A DNA stretch of 64,000 bases from assembly GCA_963931865.1 (NCBI GenBank), contig OZ007510.1:2450472-2514471 (forward strand), given 5' to 3'. This DNA comes from Axinella damicornis (Eukaryota; Porifera; Demospongiae; Axinellida; Axinellidae). A program made the position numbers and the translations under genes. The notes under the pieces were generated by a model. It had not been told where the DNA came from. It saw nothing but the letters and a program-made list of their open reading frames with translations, and did no database searches. Of the stretch, positions 22,525 through 30,312 are shown in pieces. Position 1 is the stretch's first letter. Every line of letters begins with the position of its first letter.

Positions 22525-24288
22525 ATGAATGTTCAAGAGTGCACTGACAACGTCCTTAGGGTGGCTGGCGAGGTAGCAAACAGTACCAGAGACACAGATG
22601 TCCCGTTAGCTCTCCTTCAGCTGAAACGTGTCCTGGAGTGCCAAGAACTGGATGCAAGGGGACTTCGAGAAGTGAAGGAGCAGATTTGGAAATGCGACCT
22701 CATTCATGTGACTGTGGAGGTGCTTCGACAGGACTTCGCCTCAGTACAGGGACAGTGGGACACAGCTGCCCAGCTGGTATCAATTCTGAGTGCCATCTTC
22801 ACAGGGTTCAATCCTAAGGTGCAAGCAAAATCAGGTGAAGGTGTGCAGTCTGAGGTCGAACAGGTCAAAGAGTACTACGAAATTCTAGTCCCTGCTGCTG
22901 TAGATTCACTCCTCATATTGGCTAATACCCTCTTAGAAATCGAATCGGCAATTCCATTCAGTGGCAAGCCCAGCACCACTCACTTGGAACAGTTTCAGAG
23001 CGTTATGTACTCTTTGCTGTGGGTCTGTACCAGCCATAAACAAAGTATTCCACGCGTCTTACAGTCACCTTTCCTTCTACACATCCTCATCACCGACAGC
23101 CTGCCCTACTATGAACTTCTTGTGCCGACTGTGAGAAAACTTGTAAAAGCCGACAAGAGCTGTCTGTCATCTGTCCCCCTTGATGTCCTCCAGAGTATTT
23201 TAGATGAACTTGTATATAAACTGTCTGGAAAAGGAAGGAAAGCTGCAGCACTCTCCCTGAAGTTATTGGCCAATGTAGTTTGCTGCAGTCCAAATTTACT
23301 TGAGGTGGTACTATCTAGATACAAAGGGCTTTTTGCTGTGGTCTCACAGTTCAAGAACGAAGGGCTTGGTCCAGATGTTGAACAGCTTACTGTTAAGCTG
23401 GAGGAAAGAGCTGCCACTGAGATGGAGGAACAAGCTTTTGACCAAGCAGCAGTGGTGATTCAGGCTGCATGGCGAGGGTACGCCACCCGAAAGAAACTCA
23501 AAGCTATGCACAGAGGTATTCAGAGATTTCAACAGCTTTATCGCAAGAGAAAAGCAAAGGAACTGAGAGGGAAGATGGTGGAGTTCAAGGTGAAGAGCAG
23601 CCAGGACTTGAAGCGAGAACTTCAACAAAGTAGCCGCATTCTGTTCCATGAGAAGCAAATGGCAGTTCTTGAGCAGCTGCCTGCATCATATGTAGACAGG
23701 TTTGTGCGAACACAGGAGGGACAAGCAGCTACAACTATCCAGTCGTGGTGGCGGATGAAACAAGCTCAAAAGAAGTATCGTCTGAAGGAAGAAGAGATGA
23801 GATGTGCAGTAGTAATACAAAGAGCAGTGAGACGATTTCTGTGGAGAAAGAAGGAAACACTGAAAGTGGATCAATGGAATCCCCTACTATTCCCAGCTAT
23901 TGAGGATGCAGAACGCAAGTTGCTTCAGGGAATGGTAGCTCAGTACCGAGAAATCCACCTACCCACATACCATTCCACTAGTGAACTCCAGAAATTGCAC
24001 AGTGAGGTACAGGGCCACCTAGAAGAGTTCTACCTGTCTAGAAGTGCTGAGAGAAAAGCCGATGAGCACAGAACCTTGCTCATATCCCAGCTAAACCAGG
24101 ACTGTGAGTTACTGCTCAGTGCACCGTCTCTTAGTGCTGCCTCTTTGGACGATACTACCACCTACTCTTCAGGGTCTGCGAGCATTGCCAGGATGGCAGA
24201 GATAGCACATCAAGAGGAGCTGAAAACAATGGATCTACCATGGTGGAAGCGACCTCCGCTAGACCTGCTGGACAACATCTCTTTGTAA
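22525..24288 (+). CDS. IQCB1: IQ calmodulin-binding motif protein 1 (nephrocystin-5)
   Basis: Ciliary-base/transition-zone protein that binds calmodulin and CEP290 in animals. A single uninterrupted reading frame of 587 aa (human 598). The start is ATG 22525 (MNVQECTDNVLRVAGEV). The frame stays open further upstream but has no ATG there; an in-frame TTG at 22426 is not a credible start. The N-terminal half is a helical repeat region (VPLALLQLKRVLECQELDA). Three IQ motifs follow: VVIQAAWRGYATRKKLK (about residues 310-326), TTIQSWWRMKQAQKKY (about 413-428) and VVIQRAVRRFLWRKK (about 440-455). Intervening basic coiled-coil-like sequence is present, and the C-terminus DLPWWKRPPLDLL matches the conserved 'PWWKK' end of the family. 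The lack of introns in such an intron-rich neighbourhood is notable. Confidence 0.9.
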   Translation: MNVQECTDNVLRVAGEVANSTRDTDVPLALLQLKRVLECQELDARGLREVKEQIWKCDLIHVTVEVLRQDFASVQGQWDTAAQLVSILSAIFTGFNPKVQAKSGEGVQSEVEQVKEYYEILVPAAVDSLLILANTLLEIESAIPFSGKPSTTHLEQFQSVMYSLLWVCTSHKQSIPRVLQSPFLLHILITDSLPYYELLVPTVRKLVKADKSCLSSVPLDVLQSILDELVYKLSGKGRKAAALSLKLLANVVCCSPNLLEVVLSRYKGLFAVVSQFKNEGLGPDVEQLTVKLEERAATEMEEQAFDQAAVVIQAAWRGYATRKKLKAMHRGIQRFQQLYRKRKAKELRGKMVEFKVKSSQDLKRELQQSSRILFHEKQMAVLEQLPASYVDRFVRTQEGQAATTIQSWWRMKQAQKKYRLKEEEMRCAVVIQRAVRRFLWRKKETLKVDQWNPLLFPAIEDAERKLLQGMVAQYREIHLPTYHSTSELQKLHSEVQGHLEEFYLSRSAERKADEHRTLLISQLNQDCELLLSAPSLSAASLDDTTTYSSGSASIARMAEIAHQEELKTMDLPWWKRPPLDLLDNISL

Positions 24289-24894
24289 TCGTGTATTATA
24301 CACACACTCATTGTACTAGGTAGTCGTTTTCTGCACTAGGGAATCCATTAAATTTTACTTTGCAATTGTATGTGGATGATTGATGTACTGGTATGTGTTA
24401 GGTCATGCATGTGGTCAAAGGTCATGTTACATGTAGGGCATGCAGGAAATCACCATTGTTAACAAAAACGGAGCGCGGGAGGCGGCCTGGGAAACGTGGC
24501 GGAGCGATTTTGTCTGGTAAGCATAATTTTCATGTGTAATGTGAGGATCCCCTGGGCGTTGAGGAATTGGTCTACCGTAGTTTAGTGCAAGGGCCCAAGC
24601 AGGACTCGGAGGCTTTGCTTCTGCACACGTTTTCGGTTTGCCTACAGCCACTGCTACGTAATTGCTGTTAATATTAGAGTGTTGCCCGCCCTGTGTCCCA
24701 TCGTGTGGGCCAGCTTGATACCCATTGCGACTGTATACCAGCAGAGGACATCTAGCTAGTTATGAAGAGTCTCCAGACCATACACGGAAACCATGCACTG
24801 TACAAACAGCTAATCATGGATTCTAACAGACTAACATAGCACTTAGCCCTTAGCTAAATCTTTCCAGAATGTTGGTAGTGTGTAGTTTGGTGTT
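24289..24894. other. IQCB1 3' flank, no gene seen
   Basis: Contains the IQCB1 3' UTR (ATTAAA at about 24346 is a possible polyadenylation hexamer). A GGCGGCCTGGGAAACGTGGC word near 24481 is reminiscent of the palindromic MITE termini. A 74-codon minus-strand open frame (24427-24651) has no recognisable product. Confidence 0.5.
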
Positions 24895-25173
24895 ACAAGG
24901 GGGTGACACTCCCATTGACGCCGTAGTCAGAGCTGCGACCGGGGTCAAGAAATCTTGACCGTCATTTTTGCTGCTTGACCGCTTGACCGCATCGCAAAAA
25001 GACTCTTGACCGTTTGACTGCGCTGTATTTCAGCCGTTGACCGCTTGACCGCCGATAGTATACGGAAGAATGCGTAGCGACTGCAGCCTTTCCTTAGTAT
25101 ATGGGGTCAAGATTTGCTGATAAGCCCGGTCGCAGCTCTGACTACAGCGCGTATGGGAGTGTCACCCCCTTGT
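24895..25173. mobile_element. MITE with long inverted termini (ACAAGGGGGTGACACTCCCA)
   Basis: About 279 bp. The left terminus ACAAGGGGGTGACACTCCCA through GTAGTCAGAGCTGCGACCGG pairs with the right terminus CCGGTCGCAGCTCTGACTAC through TGGGAGTGTCACCCCCTTGT. The centre holds several tandem CTTGACCG / TTGACCGC words. No transposase is encoded. Confidence 0.85.
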
Positions 25174-25537
25174 GTTACAACTAAGTTGGGCTCCGAAACG
25201 TATGAAACAAGAACTCTCTCCGTAACCTACGTACGTATACTAGTAGCTCGTGCAAATTTCAAAAATGGAAAACGTAATCAAGACGAGCCGAATTGATTTA
25301 GCGTAATGTCCTAATCTACTGAGCCTTAGATGCCAGGAACTTACTATTCACTGACACATAAACAACACTTAATTAAATTACCAAATCCCTCCCACGCATA
25401 GGTGTAATTTACAAGTATGCCATAATTATAGTCCAGTTTGTCACTATGGCAGATCAGACTTTGGACTACTAATGTTGTGCATGATTGCCTTTTCTGTCAG
25501 TATATAATGTTTTAGGTTATGTAGTAGCCTTATAGCT

Positions 25538-25573
<36 letters not shown>
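25538..25573. repeat. Poly-G run (about 36 nt)
   Basis: Uninterrupted G homopolymer about 500 bp upstream of the first glycosyltransferase-like gene. The length in the assembly is approximate. The region 25174-26069 otherwise holds no recognisable gene; it should include the promoter and 5' UTR of the gene at 26070. Confidence 0.9.
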
Positions 25574-26069
25574 CTATTGTTGGTAGTGCGCCTGTAGTGC
25601 TCATTGTTTAGTAGTCTTTGTTGATTGTTTTTGTAAGCTATTTAAGTCCATGGATTGCAATTGTACCTGCATCTAGAGAGTTCCAAGTTTCTGAGTTTTC
25701 GAGTTGTGAGTTCTATTGATCTGTTCCCCTACGAGTTACTTCGCCTTGCAGCGCTCGGCCTGTTACAGTTCACACTCGCTTCTGCTGTTCTCCTAGAAAG
25801 AGGGGTACATTCATACCATCCAGAAACCCTTGGGCTTTTAGACCAGAACACACAGGGCACATTAGAAGCCCAAAGGGCACAGTGCCCTTTGGTAGAGGCC
25901 TAGTGAGAACACTGGCCACTGGATGTTAACTTGCTCTTGTTGCTTTGTTGTTGCAGTAGTATACACACGGAGTCAAAGTTGAAGGCATGTACAGTGACAA
26001 ATGTACAAGGGAACTACTATGAAGATCACTCTATGAAAATCAGCAACGTGATACTCTTACAGGAACAAA

Positions 26070-27536
26070 ATGGCATCACTAGTTTCCAATTTGAAGGCAG
26101 CACTGACACTAGTATCCTGTGTGGTACTACTCTCTTGTGTGGTACTATTTTCCTTAGTCGGTTTACTCAGTAGGAATTTCCCTTCGCCTCTTTTTACACT
26201 CAATACCACTTCTGTACCAAGATCAGAAACTTCACCGTTTGCTCTCAGTGTAATTGATCACCATCACAAGTCTTGGCGTAACACTTCAAAGACCGTAAAA
26301 CCGATTACAAACCGAAGGGGGTATGTCTTGGCTCTTTCTTACTGGGACCAACAAACTTCTGCTTTAAGAAATCTCCTCAGTCTTCGGTGTTGGGCGACAA
26401 AAGTGAACCTGATGGTTGTGGAGCCCTTTATTGTTGGTTCAGACTATGGTATGCAAGTTGTGAAACAGAACAACCACAGTGATGAAATGGAGGTGAGGTT
26501 CAGAGACCTCTTTGATATTCATCACTGGAATGGACAGTATCATACCAACTTGACACCACTGGTGAGCTGGAAGAGTTTCCTAGAAAATGCCCCACGGAAT
26601 ATCATTCTTGTTGAAATCAAGTACACGGACCATCCCATGAAGTTCCCTGAGCTTCCTCTGGATGTGGCATGCGATAAGAAAAGACTGACTCAGCAGTTTC
26701 TCAGATATTTTGGGAGCCATGAGTTTCATCTTCAAAGAACAGTGTGTCTTGACTTTAAAAAACTAGGCATATTGACCACTAGTCAGTTCAATGCTTACCT
26801 GTTTGGTAACTTCAGCTCATCAAGCGTGTCTGTTGTGTTTACTGAGTGGAGAGGCATAGTGACATCCGTATATCATCGCATCATGCTTCGAGATTCTGTC
26901 TGTGGTAATGGAATTGGATATTCAGAATTTGCCTTTGGGCTGAACCCAAGCCAAAAGATATCTAAGCATGCCAATCAGTACATTCAAAGATATCTACACG
27001 GTGGAGATTACGTTGCCATAGCATTACGACTGGAAAGGATGTTTTCTCCTGCTGGAAAGGTCAATGTTTCTGCCTGCCTGAATAAAACTCTTGGTTACTT
27101 GTCAAGACTAAAGCAAAGAATCCACCCGGCCAACACGTTTCTGTCCATTGATGCTGGCAGATTTGGAAGCAAGGGCTATAAGAAAAAACCTCTTATGGCG
27201 TCCACTTTGACTCCACAGGTAGAGAAGTTAATTGAAACACTCTATGGCAATTCAACCACCATCAAAGACTGGGAGGAGACGTTTGTCAACGTCAGTCAAA
27301 CATCCAACCCTGGTTATATTGCACTCCTACAAAAGACCATAGCAACTCGGGCAAAGTGTCTTTTGCTTGTGGGAGGAGGGACATTTCAGCAACATGCGTC
27401 CATGTTATATCAACGGATGCACACAAGTAGGCAGTGCTACATACAACTGGATGGATTCTGCTCCCAAAAGGTCTACAAAGTGCCTTGGCAGTTTATATAT
27501 AACCACTACAGTCAGATATCTAGCTACACTTCATGA
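26070..27536 (+). CDS. Type II membrane glycosyltransferase-like protein, copy 1
   Basis: Single-exon 488-aa frame. A short cytoplasmic N-terminus is followed by a signal-anchor helix (about residues 12-34, LVSCVVLLSCVVLFSLVGLL) and a Thr/Ser-rich stem, then a luminal domain beginning GYVLALSYWDQQTSALRNLL. Many N-glycosylation sequons (NHSD, NFSS, NVSA, NKTL, NSTT, NVSQ) fit a Golgi lumen location. The patterns YVAIALRLERM, FLSIDAGRFGSKGY and CLLLVGGGTFQQHASMLY resemble the donor-binding half of O-fucosyltransferase-like GT-B enzymes, but that is a weak resemblance by eye. I do not recognise the specific family. It is tandem with a close paralogue at 28,668-30,128 with which it shares a 747-bp tract. 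Its last 16 codons after VYKVPW are unique to this copy. Confidence 0.75.
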   Translation: MASLVSNLKAALTLVSCVVLLSCVVLFSLVGLLSRNFPSPLFTLNTTSVPRSETSPFALSVIDHHHKSWRNTSKTVKPITNRRGYVLALSYWDQQTSALRNLLSLRCWATKVNLMVVEPFIVGSDYGMQVVKQNNHSDEMEVRFRDLFDIHHWNGQYHTNLTPLVSWKSFLENAPRNIILVEIKYTDHPMKFPELPLDVACDKKRLTQQFLRYFGSHEFHLQRTVCLDFKKLGILTTSQFNAYLFGNFSSSSVSVVFTEWRGIVTSVYHRIMLRDSVCGNGIGYSEFAFGLNPSQKISKHANQYIQRYLHGGDYVAIALRLERMFSPAGKVNVSACLNKTLGYLSRLKQRIHPANTFLSIDAGRFGSKGYKKKPLMASTLTPQVEKLIETLYGNSTTIKDWEETFVNVSQTSNPGYIALLQKTIATRAKCLLLVGGGTFQQHASMLYQRMHTSRQCYIQLDGFCSQKVYKVPWQFIYNHYSQISSYTS

Positions 27537-27819
27537 TTAAAAGATTTAATTGTGCTTCCACCACCAGTTGGATGATTGTATGGACTGGAAACATGGCCAC
27601 CAAGTTCTCTGTTGTTGCATGGTCTCAGTTTGGTTCTGTAACACAGTACTAGTAGGATTTACCCAAGGGAAATAAAGTGCAAACTACCATTCACTGTGCT
27701 AGCTATGGCTACTTGAAGGTGATCTTCATTACCTATAGATTCACTGTGGCTATAGCTACTGTTGCATGGTGCATCTAGCAGCCCCCCGGCTATAACAAAA
27801 ACAGTACCATGCGATGGAC

Positions 27820-27900
27820 ACTGTAGACTTCATCCATGCAGTTGTAGCTATGCATGTAGCACTGCCTACTTGTGTGCATCTGTTGATATAGTGCAAAAGA
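27820..27900 (-). pseudogene. Inverted 3' fragment of the glycosyltransferase-like gene
   Basis: Read on the minus strand, TATATCAACAGATGCACACA continuing through AGTAGGCAGTGCTACAT matches positions 27406-27442 of copy 1 with one difference. After a short insertion, ACAACTGCATGGA and GTCTACA also match in order. Beyond that, similarity fades. It is a broken, oppositely oriented remnant of about 80 bp, evidence of an older rearranged copy. Confidence 0.75.
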
Positions 27901-27995
27901 CCAGTCACACTATTAAACTGTGTATATAAAAGTTGGCCACCAGGAATAATTAAACCACACACTGAAACTGTTTTGGTACCTCCAGCAGTCGCTTT

Positions 27996-28041
27996 CAGTT
28001 GCAAGCGACAAAAAGCTGGGCGGGGCCTGGGAACAAGGCTA
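27996..28041. mobile_element. Half copy of the palindromic MITE family
   Basis: GTTGCAAGCGACAAAAAGCT continuing to GGGCCTGGGAACAAGGCTA. The same inner sequence appears, reverse-complemented, in the copy at 59,034. Only one terminus is clear. Confidence 0.65.
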
Positions 28042-28667
28042 ATAAAGTCAGTAAATATAGCTAATTGTCAGTGACCAACAGAGTCATGAATTAGCACACT
28101 TAGCAACAGAGTTATGCAATGAAATTGTGAGCAAATTCTAAATTCTTTCGGTAGCTACTAACAATGTAAGTAAGCTTATGGATGTTGAAGAATTCTTTCG
28201 TAATACCTGGTAGCTAGGTGCGTTAACTTTAGTACATAGGTCTACAGGATCAGTTCCAATCGCCCAGTGATTGAGAGACTTAGTCAACCATCTGTGGATC
28301 AAGGTCAAGATTGGATCACATTGCATGTCTCCATTGGCAGGCTGAATACTGGTCTGTATCTGTTCTTATAGCTGCAGTCATCAGTTTCAATCTCTGCACA
28401 CTGTGATATACCCAATACTGGATTACACAGACAACTTCAGCCAGAAATGTTAAGGTCATGAATTTCAATGAACTAGCAGTCAACACTTTTGGATGGTCTA
28501 TAGGTGCTGGATTCAGTTGTCTGATTGACTCCACCAAGGTATGGACTGTTAGTCCCAACTGTATACAGTTGTGTGACTACTACTGGTCACTGCTGTCCAA
28601 AACAGAAGGTAACATCTAGTGAGAGGATCCATTGTAATAGAGCAAATCGGTAGTCTCACATGTAATA

Positions 28668-30128
28668 ATGGGATCATTATTGTTCACTTTCAAGACTGTA
28701 CTGAAAATATTATCCACTGTGGTATTACTTACTTGTGTACTACTCTATTTATATTTCCTTCCTCTTCACTTTACGCCCACTGTAACTGTACCATCTCAAA
28801 GTCGTACTTGCAGTACCACAAACAGCACTACTTCACTGTTTACTCTCAGCACTGCGGTTAACAACTATAGTAACTCGTGGCAGGAACTCGCCTCAGCTAA
28901 ATCTATAGCTATGGCCTCCAATACAGCTACAAAAAGCAGTCATATAAAGAAGCCAGGGGGTTATGTCTTGGCTCTTTCTTACTGGGACCAACAAACATCT
29001 GCTTTAAGAAATCTCCTCAGTCTTCAGTGTTGGGCGACAAAATTGAACCTGGTGGTTGTGGAGCCCTTTATTGTTGGTTCAAACTTTGGTGCACAAGTTG
29101 TGAAACAGAACAACCACAGTGATGAAATGGAGGTGAGGTTCAGAGACCTCTTTGATATTCATCACTGGAATCAAAACAGACATTCTCATACCAAGTTGGC
29201 ACCACTGGTGAGCTGGAAGAATTTCCTAGAAAATGCCCCAAAGAGTGTCATTCTTGTTCAAATCAAGTACACAGACCATCCAATCAAGTTCCCTAAACTA
29301 CCTCTGGATGTTACATGCAATGGGATTGGATTGGCAGAACAGTTTTTCAAAAGCCATGGGTTTCGTCTTCAAAGAATGGTGTGTCTTGACTTTAAAAAAC
29401 TAGGCATATTGACCACTAGTCAGTTCAATGCTTACCTGTTTGGTAACTTCAGCTCATCAAGCGTGTCTGTTGTGTTTACTGAGTGGAGAGGCATAGTGAC
29501 ATCCGTATATCATCGCATCATGCTTCGAGATTCTGTCTGTGGTAATGGAATTGGATATTCAGAATTTGCCTTTGGGCTGAACCCAAGCCAAAAGATATCT
29601 AAGCATGCCAATCAGTACATTCAAAGATATCTACACGGTGGAGATTACGTTGCCATAGCATTACGACTGGAAAGGATGTTTTCTCCTGCTGGAAAGGTCA
29701 ATGTTTCTGCCTGCCTGAATAAAACTCTTGGTTACTTGTCAAGACTAAAGCAAAGAATCCACCCGGCCAACACGTTTCTGTCCATTGATGCTGGCAGATT
29801 TGGAAGCAAGGGCTATAAGAAAAAACCTCTTATGGCGTCCACTTTGACTCCACAGGTAGAGAAGTTAATTGAAACACTCTATGGCAATTCAACCACCATC
29901 AAAGACTGGGAGGAGACGTTTGTCAACGTCAGTCAAACATCCAACCCTGGTTATATTGCACTCCTACAAAAGACCATAGCAACTCGGGCAAAGTGTCTTT
30001 TGCTTGTGGGAGGAGGGACATTTCAGCAACATGCGTCCATGTTATATCAACGGATGCACACAAGTAGGCAGTGCTACATACAACTGGATGGATTCTGCTC
30101 CCAAAAGGTCTACAAAGTGCCTTGGTAA
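28668..30128 (+). CDS. Type II membrane glycosyltransferase-like protein, copy 2
   Basis: Single-exon 486-aa paralogue of the gene at 26,070. It has a diverged N-terminal anchor (TVLKILSTVVLLTCVLLYLYF) and a longer Ser/Thr-rich stem with sequons. The conserved luminal start GYVLALSYWDQQTSALRNLL is present, followed by a moderately diverged segment to about residue 237. From 29379 to 30125 the DNA appears identical to copy 1. Copy 2 stops at TAA directly after KVPW, where copy 1 continues. The sequence there is TGGTAATG, so a spliced extension with a GTAATG donor cannot be excluded, but I found no matching downstream exon. Function is as uncertain as for copy 1. Confidence 0.75.
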   Translation: MGSLLFTFKTVLKILSTVVLLTCVLLYLYFLPLHFTPTVTVPSQSRTCSTTNSTTSLFTLSTAVNNYSNSWQELASAKSIAMASNTATKSSHIKKPGGYVLALSYWDQQTSALRNLLSLQCWATKLNLVVVEPFIVGSNFGAQVVKQNNHSDEMEVRFRDLFDIHHWNQNRHSHTKLAPLVSWKNFLENAPKSVILVQIKYTDHPIKFPKLPLDVTCNGIGLAEQFFKSHGFRLQRMVCLDFKKLGILTTSQFNAYLFGNFSSSSVSVVFTEWRGIVTSVYHRIMLRDSVCGNGIGYSEFAFGLNPSQKISKHANQYIQRYLHGGDYVAIALRLERMFSPAGKVNVSACLNKTLGYLSRLKQRIHPANTFLSIDAGRFGSKGYKKKPLMASTLTPQVEKLIETLYGNSTTIKDWEETFVNVSQTSNPGYIALLQKTIATRAKCLLLVGGGTFQQHASMLYQRMHTSRQCYIQLDGFCSQKVYKVPW

Positions 30129-30312
30129 TGTACTGACTTTGTTCTGATTTTGTTCTTTACAATCCGGGTGGGTGGAACTGCTCATGCAGCAAACTTGTAG
30201 TTTAGTGTGACTCAGCAGGTAGAGGTTGAAACACTCCATTCAACCACCACGCATCAGTGACATTTCTCAACGTGTCAGTAGAACATACTGTACTTACAAC
30301 AGACAGTTAACT

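Larger units (their letters stand above)
27537..28667. other. Spacer between the tandem glycosyltransferase-like genes
   Basis: Contains the 3' UTR of copy 1 (AATAAA at 27670-27675 is a candidate polyadenylation signal), an inverted gene fragment (27820-27900), a half MITE (27996-28041) and the promoter of copy 2. Short open frames here have no recognisable product. Confidence 0.6.
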
